A stretch of 64,000 bases of DNA, from positions 1,993,501-2,057,500 of the forward strand of contig JAURUC010000001.1 of the NCBI GenBank assembly GCA_030803735.1, given 5' to 3'. A program made the position numbers and the translations under genes. Positions 34,443-43,063 of this stretch are shown piece after piece (the first letter of the stretch is position 1; each line of letters begins with the position of its first letter). The notes under the pieces are model-generated. The model was not told the DNA's origin. It ran no database searches and worked only from the letters and a program-made list of their open reading frames with translations. This stretch comes from Actinopolyspora lacussalsi. Its GTDB lineage: Bacteria > Actinomycetota > Actinomycetes > Mycobacteriales > Pseudonocardiaceae.

Positions 34443-36547
34443 GCATCGACAGCGATTCCGCAGCACTGTTTCCCGACGAGGTCGTGACCCGCGCCCACAC
34501 CCGGCTCGTCGAGGTTCCGGGAGTGGACGGCAGGGTCGCGCTCGTCACCATCGACAACGGCCACGACCACACCAAGCCGTCCACCTTCGGCCCGGCCGGA
34601 CTCGCCTCGCTGGACTCCGCGCTGGACGAGGCGTTCGCGGCGGAGCCTGCCGCCATCGCGGTGACCGGTAAGCCGTTCGTGTTCGCCGTCGGGGCCGACC
34701 TGTCCGGGATGGGCCAGCTCAGCGAACGGGAGTACGCCCACCGGATCGCCAAGGCGGGACACGACGTGTTCCGACGGCTGACCGAGTCCGAGATCCCCAC
34801 CTTCGCCTTCGTCAACGGTGCGGCCCTGGGAGGCGGGCTGGAACTGGCCCTGTCGTGCCACTACCGCACCGTGGCCGACAACGCGGGTGCGATCGCGTTC
34901 CCCGAGTGCTTCCTGGGCCTGTTCCCGGGCTGGGGCGGCACCCAGCTGCTGCCCAACCTGGTCGGCGCGGACCAGGCGGTGACCGTGATCCTGGAGAACT
35001 CGCTCAACCAGAACAAGATGCTCAACCCCGGTAAGGCCACCGGCATGGGCATCTTCGACATCCAGCTCGAGTCCCCCGACTTCCTGGAGGAATCGCTGCG
35101 CTGGGCCGCGCGGGTGATCAACGGGTCCAGCACCGTGCAGCGCGCCGAGATCGACCGCGGTCAGGGCTGGGACGAGGCGATCAGTCGGGCGAAGGAGATC
35201 GCGGCGAGCAAGACGCACGGCGCCTCGCCGGGTGTGAACAAGGCCGTCGAGCTGATCGAACTCGCCAGGAACAACGACCTCGACGCCGGTTACGCGGCCG
35301 AGACCGAAGCACTCGCCGACGCGCTGATGACCGACGAGCTGCGTGCCGGGCTCTACGCCTTCGACCTCACGCAGAAGCGGGCGAAGAAGCCGGCCGGAGC
35401 ACCGGACAAGTCCCTGGCCAACGACGTCAACAAGGTGGGCGTCGTCGGCGCGGGGCTGATGGCCGGGCAACTGGCGCTGCTGTTCGCACGCCGCCTGGAG
35501 GTGCCGGTGGTACTCACCGACATCGACCAGGGACGCATCGACAAGGGCGTGGCCTACGTACACGGCGAGATCGACAAGCTCGGTGCGAAGGGACGGCTCT
35601 CCTCGGACGGAGTGAACCGACTCAAGGCGCTGGTCACCGGTTCGCTGGACAAGAGCGCCTTCGCCGACGCCGACTTCGTCATCGAGGCCGTGTTCGAGGA
35701 GATGTCGGTCAAGCAGCAGGTGTTCGGCGAGTTGGAGCAGCACGTCTCGCCGGAGACGGTGCTGGCCACCAACACCTCCTCGCTCTCGGTCGGCGAGATG
35801 GGGGCGAAGCTCGCCCATCCGGAACGGGTGGTCGGCTTCCACTTCTTCAACCCCGTCGCGGTACTGCCGCTGCTGGAGATCGTGCGCGGCGAGCGGACCG
35901 ACGACACCGCGTTGGCCACGGCCTTCGCGGTCGGCAAGAAGCTCAAGAAGTCCTGCGTGCTGACCGCCGACACACCCGCCTTCGTGGTCAACCGGCTGCT
36001 GACCCGTTTCCTCGGCGAGGTCATCGCCTCGGTCGACGAGGGGACCCCCTTCGAGGTGGCCGACCGGGCGCTGAACCCGCTGGGGCTGCCGATGAGTCCG
36101 ATGGTGCTGCTACAGCTGGTCGGTCCCGCGATCGCCCAGCACGTCAACGAGACCATGCACGCCGCCTACCCGGACCGGTTCGGTCTCAGCGACAACCTGC
36201 GGCGGTTCGTCGACGCGGGGAAGACGGGCGTGTGGACCACCGACGAGGCGGGCAACCAGATCGTCGACCCCGAGGTCGCCGAGCTGTGGCAGCAGGGTGA
36301 CGAGCCGCTCTCCGAGGAACAGGTCCGTGACCGCGCGCTGCGCGCGTTGGCGGAGGAGGCGCGGATCATGCTGGACGAGGACGTGGTCGTCGAGGCCGCG
36401 GATCTCGACCTGTGCATGCTCCTCGGGGCGGGATGGCCGTTCTGGCTGGGCGGCATCACCCCGTACCTGGACCGCTCGGGCTACTCCGAGCTGGTCAACG
36501 GCAAGCGCTTCCACCAACCCGGAGTGGCCAGCCTGCCCAGCAGCTGA
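34439..36547 (+). CDS. fadB: Multifunctional 3-hydroxyacyl-CoA dehydrogenase/enoyl-CoA hydratase
   Basis: Fatty-acid oxidation alpha subunit of 702 residues. Enoyl-CoA hydratase domain about 1-300: GKPFVFAVGADLSGM, NGAALGGGLELALSCHYRT with a catalytic Glu, and FPECFLGLFPGWGGTQLLP with the second Glu. Dehydrogenase domain about 325-620: VGVVGAGLMAGQLALLFAR (NAD fold), LATNTSSLSVGEM, VGFHFFNPVAVLPLLEIV, TPAFVVNRLLTRFLGE, and the C-terminal duplicate helical domain. The start GTG 34439 overlaps the fadA stop. A strong terminator follows at 36599. Confidence 0.96.
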   Translation: MSIDSDSAALFPDEVVTRAHTRLVEVPGVDGRVALVTIDNGHDHTKPSTFGPAGLASLDSALDEAFAAEPAAIAVTGKPFVFAVGADLSGMGQLSEREYAHRIAKAGHDVFRRLTESEIPTFAFVNGAALGGGLELALSCHYRTVADNAGAIAFPECFLGLFPGWGGTQLLPNLVGADQAVTVILENSLNQNKMLNPGKATGMGIFDIQLESPDFLEESLRWAARVINGSSTVQRAEIDRGQGWDEAISRAKEIAASKTHGASPGVNKAVELIELARNNDLDAGYAAETEALADALMTDELRAGLYAFDLTQKRAKKPAGAPDKSLANDVNKVGVVGAGLMAGQLALLFARRLEVPVVLTDIDQGRIDKGVAYVHGEIDKLGAKGRLSSDGVNRLKALVTGSLDKSAFADADFVIEAVFEEMSVKQQVFGELEQHVSPETVLATNTSSLSVGEMGAKLAHPERVVGFHFFNPVAVLPLLEIVRGERTDDTALATAFAVGKKLKKSCVLTADTPAFVVNRLLTRFLGEVIASVDEGTPFEVADRALNPLGLPMSPMVLLQLVGPAIAQHVNETMHAAYPDRFGLSDNLRRFVDAGKTGVWTTDEAGNQIVDPEVAELWQQGDEPLSEEQVRDRALRALAEEARIMLDEDVVVEAADLDLCMLLGAGWPFWLGGITPYLDRSGYSELVNGKRFHQPGVASLPSS

Positions 36548-36598
36548 GCGATCCCTCCGGAGACTCCGGCCGGGAGTCACGGAATGACCGGCGTTCGA

Positions 36599-36632
36599 GG
36601 GCCGGGACGGTACCCACCGTCCCGGCCCTTTT
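36599..36632 (+). terminator. Rho-independent terminator of fadAB
   Basis: GGGCCGGGACGGT (36599-36611) and ACCGTCCCGGCCC (36616-36628) form a perfect 13-bp stem with a 4-nt loop, followed by TTTT (36629-36632), 52 bp after the fadB stop. The rest of the gap to 36833 shows nothing else notable. Confidence 0.88.
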
Positions 36633-36832
36633 GGTGTGGAGTGGTCCGCGACGCCCCGAGCGGGGAAGGCGTTCCGCACGGATCCCTCGGAGCCCGTGCC
36701 GATTCGCTCCCGGTGACGGCGCCCGCGTGGGTATCCTCGGAGCACAGCCGTCCCCGGAGCACGGCGAATCGCACGCACGGCGGCTCGCCGGTCGTGGCAT
36801 GATGGATCACGAACGAGGTGAGGTGATGCTCG

Positions 36833-37414
36833 GTGACCGCGCTTGTACAGCACGAGATCGGCCCGTTCACGATCGACGACTGGCACGCGCTGCCCGCCCG
36901 TGACGACGGGTCGCGCCTGGAACTGCTCGAGGGGTACTGGCTGGTGACGCCACCACCGAGCGGCCCGCATCAGTGGGCCGAGAACGAATTTCTCATCCTG
37001 CTCAAAACCGCACTCCGCGCTGCGGAACGAATGGATCTGTTCGCGGTGGGCGGCATCGGTGTGGAGATCGGCACCGCGCGGCGAACGGCACTGATCCCGG
37101 ACTTCGTGGTGCTGGACACCGCTCCCCTCGGCAACTCGTTCGGCGCCGAGCACGTACGGCTCGCCGGGGAGATCTGGTCACCCGGCAACACCTCACGGGA
37201 ACAGCGCGACAAGCTGGACGCCTGCGCCGAGGCGGGCATCCCGTTCTTCTGGAGCGTGGCCCAGGACGGGCGCGGGCCGACCGAGCTGGTGGCATACCGG
37301 TTGGACGGGGAACGGTACACCCCCGCCACATCGGTGCGTCTGGGCGACGGACCGGTACACATCGAGGAATCACCCGCACCGCTGGAACTGGACATCGCCA
37401 CCCTGCGGCTCTGA
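36833..37414 (+). CDS. Uma2 family (DUF820) predicted PD-(D/E)XK nuclease
   Basis: Protein of 193 residues, GTG 36833 behind GAGGTGAGGTG. Uma2 layout: FTIDDWHALPARDDGSRLEL, LEGYWLVTPPPSGPHQWAEN, GIGVEIGTARRTALIPDFVV (Pro-Asp of the nuclease core), LAGEIWSPGNTSREQRDKLD (E...K) and EAGIPFFWSVAQDG. Uma2 proteins are abundant in actinomycetes and cyanobacteria, mostly of unknown role, with a restriction-endonuclease-like fold. No mobile-element context is visible here. Confidence 0.82.
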   Translation: MTALVQHEIGPFTIDDWHALPARDDGSRLELLEGYWLVTPPPSGPHQWAENEFLILLKTALRAAERMDLFAVGGIGVEIGTARRTALIPDFVVLDTAPLGNSFGAEHVRLAGEIWSPGNTSREQRDKLDACAEAGIPFFWSVAQDGRGPTELVAYRLDGERYTPATSVRLGDGPVHIEESPAPLELDIATLRL

Positions 37415-37469
37415 GAAATCCGCGCGGCGGCTCGCCGGTGGGAAGTTCCGGGGGGCGATCCCGCGGAGC

Positions 37470-38645
37470 TCACCGCGCGGCGGGCAGCCACACGGTCACC
37501 GACAGCCCGCCACCCGGAACCGGACACGCCGAGACGGTGCCACCGTGCGCGCTCGCCGCGGCCCGCACGATGGACAGGCCGAGCCCCGCGCCCGTGCGCG
37601 CGGTGCGTTCCGCGCCCGCCCGGCGGAACGGTTCGAACAGCCCGTCCACCCGCTCCGAGGAGACCTCGGCCCCGGAAGAGGAAACCGTCAACGAGCTCCA
37701 CTCCCCCGAAACAGCGGTGACGACGGCGATCCAGCCGCCCTCGACGTTGTAGCGCACCGCGTTCTCCAGCAGGTTCCCCGCAACCCGTTCCAGCAACGCC
37801 GGATCCCCCATCGCGAAGGCCGGAGCGGGGCTGACCTCCGTACGCAGCCCGGACGCGCACGTCTGCTCCTCCATTGGCCGCAACGCAGCACGCGCCAGCT
37901 CGGTTAGGTCGACCGGCTCACGACTCGGCAGCTCGGCCCCCTCGGTACGGGCGAGCAGCAACAACGATTCGACGAGTCGCTGCGATTTGGCCGTCGCATC
38001 GCGCACCACTCCGGCCATCCGGCGCAGCTCGGCCGCGTCGGCGTTCGGATCGGACAGGGTGACGTCGAGCTCGGTACGGATCACCGACAGCGGCGTGCGC
38101 AGCTCGTGACTGGCATTGGCCACGAAACGGTGCTGGGATTCGAAAGCGGTTTGGAGTCGGTCCAGCATCCCGTCGAAGGTGTCGGCCAGCTCCGCGACCT
38201 CGTCCCTGGGGCCGTACAGCCCGATCCGCTCCCCCAGCGATCGTGCGGAAAGCCTCCGCGCGGTGCCGGTGACCGAGTGCAGCGGTCGTAGCACCCTGCC
38301 GCACACGGTCCACGCCGACACCGCGGCCGCCAGCACGACGGCCACGAAGGCGACACCACCGATCAGCAGCACCCGCTCCCGCGCCCGGCCGCGCAGCGCC
38401 TCGGCGAGTTCACCCGCGGAGACCGGCACGCCGTCCACCCGCACCGTGGTTCCGGGAGGCATGCGCGGCACGGCGGCCACCACGTCGCCGACCAACAACC
38501 AGCCGAGCCACAACAGCAGACCGCTGACCAGGGCGACCAGCACGGTCGACAGCAGCGTCAGCCGCAGTCGCAGGCCGGGACCGCGCCGCGCGGGGGATTC
38601 GGCGGGCACGGGACGTTCCACCGAACGAGCCCGGAACAGCATCAC
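37470..38645 (-). CDS. Two-component sensor histidine kinase
   Basis: Membrane histidine kinase of 391 residues, GTG 38645 overlapping the regulator's stop by 4 bp. Two transmembrane helices (about 23-48, LLSTVLVALVSGLLLWLGWL, and about 95-118, VLLIGGVAFVAVVLAAAVSA) enclose a short ~45-residue external loop. HAMP follows, then the HisKA box FVANASHELRTPLSVI with the phosphoacceptor His. The ATPase domain has the N-box ENAVRYNVEGG, FEPFRRAGAE and the G2 loop GAGLGLSIVRAAASAHGG; the G1 box is degenerate (VSSSGAEVS). The stimulus is unknown; the small sensor loop suggests an intramembrane or envelope signal. Confidence 0.93.
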   Translation of the reverse strand: MMLFRARSVERPVPAESPARRGPGLRLRLTLLSTVLVALVSGLLLWLGWLLVGDVVAAVPRMPPGTTVRVDGVPVSAGELAEALRGRARERVLLIGGVAFVAVVLAAAVSAWTVCGRVLRPLHSVTGTARRLSARSLGERIGLYGPRDEVAELADTFDGMLDRLQTAFESQHRFVANASHELRTPLSVIRTELDVTLSDPNADAAELRRMAGVVRDATAKSQRLVESLLLLARTEGAELPSREPVDLTELARAALRPMEEQTCASGLRTEVSPAPAFAMGDPALLERVAGNLLENAVRYNVEGGWIAVVTAVSGEWSSLTVSSSGAEVSSERVDGLFEPFRRAGAERTARTGAGLGLSIVRAAASAHGGTVSACPVPGGGLSVTVWLPAAR

Positions 38646-39358
38646 TTCTCGCCGGCACCGGAGACTTCGGCGTCCGTGTCGGACGAGGTCCCTGAACCGG
38701 CGGAGGGCACACGGTAACCGGAACCGACCACCGTGTCTATGACGCTCGGGTCACCGAGCTTCTTCCGCAACGTCATAACGGTCACTCGCACGGTGGTGGT
38801 GAACGGGTCGGCGTACTCGTCCCACACCCGTTCCAGCAGTTCCTCGGAACTGACCACGGCGCCCCGTGCGGCCAGCAGCACCTGCAGCACCCCGAACTCC
38901 TTGCGGGTCAGATCGACCTCGCCACCGCTCCTGCTGACCCGCATCCTGGCGGAGTCCAGCTCGAGATCGTGCGCGGTCAGCAACGGTGGCGTGGCAGGTG
39001 TGGAACGTCTACCCAGCGCACGAACCCTGGCCACGAGCTCGTCGAACGCGAACGGCTTCGCGAGGTAGTCGTCGGCACCCAGCGAGAGCCCCTCGACGCG
39101 GTCGGCCACCGTGCCGCTCGCGGTGAGCATCAGGACCCTGGTGAGCTCCTCGGACGCGACCAACTCGGCGCACAACCGGTCACCGGACAACGAGGGCAGA
39201 TCACGGTCCAGCACCACCACGTCGTAGCGAGTGACCGCGACCTTCTCCTGAGCATCGAGACCGTCGTAGGTCACGTCCACGGCAAGCCCTTCCCGTCTCA
39301 GCCCACGCGCGATCGCGTCGGCGAGCGGCTGTTCGTCCTCCACCACAAGGATCCGCAC
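38642..39358 (-). CDS. OmpR/PhoB-type response regulator
   Basis: DNA-binding partner of the adjacent kinase, 238 residues. Receiver: VRILVVEDEQPLADAIARGL, phosphoacceptor Asp in YDVVVLDRDLPSLSGDRL, VLMLTASGT and DDYLAKPFAFDELVARVRAL. Winged helix: LDSARMRVSRSGGEVDLTRK, EFGVLQVLLAARG, VWDEYADPFTTTVRVTVMTL and DTVVGSGYRVP. I start it at GTG 39358 because upstream residues do not belong to the receiver fold, though the ribosome site is weak. It overlaps the kinase gene by 4 bp. Confidence 0.93.
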   Translation of the reverse strand: MRILVVEDEQPLADAIARGLRREGLAVDVTYDGLDAQEKVAVTRYDVVVLDRDLPSLSGDRLCAELVASEELTRVLMLTASGTVADRVEGLSLGADDYLAKPFAFDELVARVRALGRRSTPATPPLLTAHDLELDSARMRVSRSGGEVDLTRKEFGVLQVLLAARGAVVSSEELLERVWDEYADPFTTTVRVTVMTLRKKLGDPSVIDTVVGSGYRVPSAGSGTSSDTDAEVSGAGEK

Positions 39359-39409
39359 GCGTTCACCGTGCCACAGCACGGCCGTTCCGGACGATCAGGG
39401 AGCGCGGGA

Positions 39410-41353
39410 TCACTCGGCGCGCGGTGTGTCCAGATCGGTGGCGATACCGGTCTCCTCCTCGTCCAACTGCCCTTCGAGCCGGTCGGCCACCCACTCGGTG
39501 ATCCTGCGGGCCACGTCCTGCTCGGTGAGCCCGAGTTCGGCGAGCAGCTCCCCGCGCGAGGCATGTTCCAGAAAACGATTCGGAATCGCGAGATCCCGCA
39601 GCGGAACGTCGATGTCCGCGTCACGCATGGCGGCCGCCAACGACCACCCGAAACCACCGTGCCGACCGCAGTCCTCGAGCGTGACGACGAGACGGTGGCG
39701 CCGGGCCATGTCGAGCACGGCACCCGGAACGGGCACCACCCAGCGCGGATCCACCACGGTCACGCCGATCCCCTGCGCGGCGAGTCGCTCGGCGGCGGCG
39801 ACCGCGAGCTCGCCGAACGCGCCGACCGCGCTCAACAGCACGTCCCGTTCCTCGTTTTCAGCGGGGCGGCGCAGCACGTCGACGCCGTCGACCCGCTCGA
39901 GCGCGGGCACCTCGTCGATGACCGTTCCCTTCGAGAACCGCACCACGGTGGGGCCGTCCTCCACCGCGACCGCTTCCCGCAGCTCCTCACGCAGCGTCGC
40001 CGCATCGCGCGGGGCGGCGACCCGAATCCCGGGGATCATCCCCAGGACGGACAGGTCCCACATGCCGTTGTGGCTCGGCCCGTCGTCACCGGTGACGCCG
40101 GAGCGGTCCAGGGTCACCGTCACCGGCTGCCGGTGCAGCGCCACATCCATGAGCAACTGGTCGAACGCGCGGTTGAGAAACGTCGAGTACACCGCGAACA
40201 CCGGGTGCAACCCGCCCATCGCCATACCCGCGGCCGAGGTCATGGCGTGCTGCTCGGCGATACCCACGTCCACGCAGCGATCGGGGTAGTTCCGGGCGAA
40301 CTTGTCCAGACCGGTGGGGCCCAGCATGGCACCGGTGATCGCGACGATGTCGTCGCGTTCCCCACCGATACGGACGAGCTCGTCCGAGAACACGTTGGTC
40401 CAGCTGGTCGCGGTGGGTCCGGTGGGGGCGCCCGTGGCCGGGTCCATCACCTTGACCTGGTGCATCTGGTCGGCCTCGTGGTTCTCGGCGGGCGCGAAGC
40501 CGTTGCCCTTCTGAGTGACAGCGTGCACGATCACCGGGCCACCGAACGTCTTGGCCATCCCCAGCGCGTAGTCCAGTGCCTTGAGGTCGTGCCCGTCCAC
40601 CGGCCCCAAGTACTTGATCCCGAGATCGGAGAACATCACCTGTGGGCTCAGCGCGTCCTTGATACCCCGCTTGGCCGCGTGCAGGCCGGTGTAGAGCGGC
40701 CGCCCCACCACCGGAAGACTGCGCACGGTACGACGACCGTTCTCCAACGCCCGCTCGTAGCCGGGACGCAACCGCAGCGAGGCAAGGTGCTCGGCCAGGC
40801 CACCGATCGTGGGGGCGTAGGAACGCCCGTTGTCGTTGACCACGATCACCAGCGGGCGTTCCTGGTCGGCCGCGATGTTGTTGAGGGCCTCCCAGCACAT
40901 GCCTCCGGTCAGTGCCCCGTCGCCGACCACGGCGACGACGTGGCGACCGGAGTCGCTCAGCTGGATCGCCCGCGCCAGGCCGTCGGCGTAGGACAACGAG
41001 GTGGAGGCGTGGCTGTTCTCCACCAGGTCGTGCTCACTCTCGGCCCTCGAGGGGTAACCGGACAGCCCGTCGCGTTTTCGCAGCCGGTCGAAGCCCCGCT
41101 GCCTGCCGGTGAGCATCTTGTGCACGTAGGACTGGTGCCCCGTGTCAAACACGATGGGGTCGCGCGGTGAGTCGAACGCACGGTGCAACGCCAGGGTCAG
41201 CTCGACCGCACCGAGATTCGGACCGAGATGACCACCGGTACGCGACACCTTCTCGATCAAGAAGGATCTGATCTCGGCGGCGAGCTCGACCAACTCACCG
41301 TGCTCCAGGCGCTGGACATCGGCCGGATCGTGCACGGACTCCAGCAGCGTCAC
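39410..41353 (-). CDS. dxs: 1-deoxy-D-xylulose-5-phosphate synthase
   Basis: Thiamine-diphosphate enzyme joining pyruvate and glyceraldehyde-3-phosphate, the entry step of the MEP isoprenoid pathway. 647 residues. TPP site: [20 protein letters not shown] with [13 protein letters not shown]. Other marks: [80 protein letters not shown] (catalytic region) and ISKG-like [12 protein letters not shown] start at GTG 41353 (GAGGTGGAG just upstream); a longer frame to 41485 would read through a palindrome. The leader contains the 15-bp repeat array at 41501-41560. Confidence 0.96.
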   Translation of the reverse strand: MTLLESVHDPADVQRLEHGELVELAAEIRSFLIEKVSRTGGHLGPNLGAVELTLALHRAFDSPRDPIVFDTGHQSYVHKMLTGRQRGFDRLRKRDGLSGYPSRAESEHDLVENSHASTSLSYADGLARAIQLSDSGRHVVAVVGDGALTGGMCWEALNNIAADQERPLVIVVNDNGRSYAPTIGGLAEHLASLRLRPGYERALENGRRTVRSLPVVGRPLYTGLHAAKRGIKDALSPQVMFSDLGIKYLGPVDGHDLKALDYALGMAKTFGGPVIVHAVTQKGNGFAPAENHEADQMHQVKVMDPATGAPTGPTATSWTNVFSDELVRIGGERDDIVAITGAMLGPTGLDKFARNYPDRCVDVGIAEQHAMTSAAGMAMGGLHPVFAVYSTFLNRAFDQLLMDVALHRQPVTVTLDRSGVTGDDGPSHNGMWDLSVLGMIPGIRVAAPRDAATLREELREAVAVEDGPTVVRFSKGTVIDEVPALERVDGVDVLRRPAENEERDVLLSAVGAFGELAVAAAERLAAQGIGVTVVDPRWVVPVPGAVLDMARRHRLVVTLEDCGRHGGFGWSLAAAMRDADIDVPLRDLAIPNRFLEHASRGELLAELGLTEQDVARRITEWVADRLEGQLDEEETGIATDLDTPRAE

Positions 41354-41439
41354 CGCTCCACCTCGCTCGTCGTGACCGACTACAGGTCTCGGGGCACGGA
41401 CACGGCTCCGGTTCGCGGAGCGGCCCGCTGCCCACGGCA

Positions 41440-41464
41440 CGCGGTTCCCGTCACGGGAACCGCG
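41440..41464. repeat. Perfect 11-bp inverted repeat in the dxs leader
   Basis: CGCGGTTCCCG (41440-41450) and CGGGAACCGCG (41454-41464) with a 3-nt spacer, 87 bp upstream of the dxs start. In the dxs transcript this would be a very stable hairpin if the transcript starts further upstream. No T-run follows on the minus strand, so an ordinary terminator is unlikely; leader attenuation or a protein-binding dyad is possible. Confidence 0.55.
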
Positions 41465-41500
41465 CTTCGAACTCTCACTTCGCACATCACGTGCCTGCCG

Positions 41501-41560
41501 TGATGCATTACATCGTCATGTGTTTCGGGATCATGCACTACGGGGTTATGTAATACAGGG
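41501..41560. repeat. Four tandem 15-bp repeats upstream of dxs (iteron-like)
   Basis: Four consecutive 15-bp units start at 41501, 41516, 41531 and 41546: tgatgcattacatcg, tcatgtgtttcggga, tcatgcactacgggg, ttatgtaatacaggg. Positions 1, 3, 4, 5, 9 and 11 are invariant (T.ATG...T.C), with GGG at the ends of three units. Local GC is about 45%, far below surroundings. The array sits 148-207 bp upstream of dxs on its coding strand, so it is a candidate multi-site operator. Confidence 0.6.
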
Positions 41561-41631
41561 TCACCACGTGACTTCGCCAGTCTACGGAGCCACGAACGAC
41601 GTGATTCCACAAGGCGTAGCGACGCGCTGAC

Positions 41632-42891
41632 TCACGAGTTCCGTTCAGTATCCTCCAACAGAGCGATGCATTCCACGTGCTGCGTCATCGGAAAGGCGTC
41701 GAAGGACTCCAGCCGGCTCAACCGGTAACCCCGCTCCCGGAAGAGCCCGATGTCGCGTGCCAGGGAGGCGGGATCGCAGGCGACGTGGACGACCCGGCTC
41801 GGCCGTGCACGGCTGATCGCGTCCACCACCTCGCTGCCCGCCCCCTTGCGCGGCGGATCGAGCACCACCACGTGGGGAGCGGGAACGGTCGGTTCGGTCA
41901 CCACGCGTTCCACACGGCCGGATCGCACCCGAACCTGCGGCAGATCGGCCAGGTTGGCCTCGGCGTCGCGTACCGCCGACTCACCGGACTCGACGAGCAG
42001 TACGTCACCGCTCGGTCCGGCCTGCTGCCCGAGCACGGCCGCGAACAGTCCGACACCGCCGTAGAGGTCCCATGCCCGGCCACCGGAAGGGACATCGGCC
42101 ATCCGGGCGACGACTTCGGCGAACCGATCGGCGGCCTCGGGGTGCACCTGCCAGAAGCCCTCCGAACGGACGCCCCACTCCCGCCCCACCGCGGCCTCGT
42201 GAGCGATCCCCGTTCCCCGTACCTTCCGGGCGGACCGGATGGGACGGCCACCGCCACGACCGGAGCGCCGGGGCCGAACCGAGTGCTCGGTGACGTGCAC
42301 CTCTCCCGAACCGTCCCGGGTGACGGCCACCTCGGCCCCTGGCGTCCAGGAACGGGAAGCGACCTCGTCGAGCGTGCCCTCCATCGTGATCGGGCAGTCC
42401 CGAACCGGTATCACACGGTGACTGCGGTGCGCCCGAAAACCGACCGCGCCGTCGTCGTCCACCGCCAACCGGACACGGCTGCGCCAGCGCAGCGGACCAC
42501 CGGGCAGCGGCGACACCTCGACCGGGTACTCGACCCCCGCCAGTCTGGTGAGTTGCTCGGCCACCACGGCGGCCTTCAGCTCCCGCTGGACGGCTGGGTC
42601 GACGTGCTGCCAGTCACAGCCACCGCAACGATCGGTCCCGCGTGCGATGTCGGCCAGCGGGCAGGACGGTTCCACCCTGCCGGGAGCGGCTTCGACCACC
42701 GCCACGGCATCGGCGCGGCAGAACCCACCGCCACGGTCCTCGGTAACCAGTGCGTCCACGGTCTCTCCGGGCAGGGTGTGCCGCACGAACACGACCCGAC
42801 CCTCGTACCGGGCGACACAGTGCCCGCCGTGGGCCACCGCACCGACCTCGAGACGAAGCCGTCGCCCCGTCCAGTCCGGTTTGTCATTCAC
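41632..42891 (-). CDS. TRAM-domain class I SAM-dependent RNA methyltransferase (TrmA/RlmD-like)
   Basis: RNA m5U-type methyltransferase of 419 residues, GTG 42891. The N-terminal TRAM RNA-binding domain (about 10-65) runs LEVGAVAHGGHCVARYEGRV, VFVRHTLPGETV. A Cys cluster (PSCPLAD, DRCGGCDWQH) could hold a 4Fe-4S centre as in RlmD. SAM domain: WDLYGGVGLFAAVLG, motif IV VVLDPPRKGAG and the catalytic-Cys region VHVACDPASLARDIG (classical SCNP becomes ACDP), with FPMTQHVECIALLE at the C-terminus. Mtb counterpart Rv2689c, from memory. Target base (tRNA or 23S rRNA) not decided. Confidence 0.9.
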   Translation of the reverse strand: MNDKPDWTGRRLRLEVGAVAHGGHCVARYEGRVVFVRHTLPGETVDALVTEDRGGGFCRADAVAVVEAAPGRVEPSCPLADIARGTDRCGGCDWQHVDPAVQRELKAAVVAEQLTRLAGVEYPVEVSPLPGGPLRWRSRVRLAVDDDGAVGFRAHRSHRVIPVRDCPITMEGTLDEVASRSWTPGAEVAVTRDGSGEVHVTEHSVRPRRSGRGGGRPIRSARKVRGTGIAHEAAVGREWGVRSEGFWQVHPEAADRFAEVVARMADVPSGGRAWDLYGGVGLFAAVLGQQAGPSGDVLLVESGESAVRDAEANLADLPQVRVRSGRVERVVTEPTVPAPHVVVLDPPRKGAGSEVVDAISRARPSRVVHVACDPASLARDIGLFRERGYRLSRLESFDAFPMTQHVECIALLEDTERNS

Positions 42892-43063
42892 CAGGTCTCA
42901 CGGCTCCAATCAAAGGTGGCTTCCGGCGGACGACCGGCACGGAAACCGATGCGGCGACGGTAGCGACGGTTTCCCGTGAAGCGCGGCGCGTGGGGTCGGG
43001 AACACCGGGCAGTGCACACCGGTCGGTAGCACCGTCCCGGCACGGACGTGCGTCAGGAGAGGA

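Noticed and set aside
34346..35842. A 498-codon antisense frame within fadB
   Set aside because: Both halves of fadB carry intact catalytic motifs; the antisense translation is His/Gln/Val-rich shadow sequence.
41380..41610. A minus-strand peptide with five-residue His repeats spanning the dxs leader array
   Set aside because: No ribosome site, it covers the palindrome and the low-GC island, and no family is seen. I treat the DNA repeat as regulatory but keep the peptide as an alternative.
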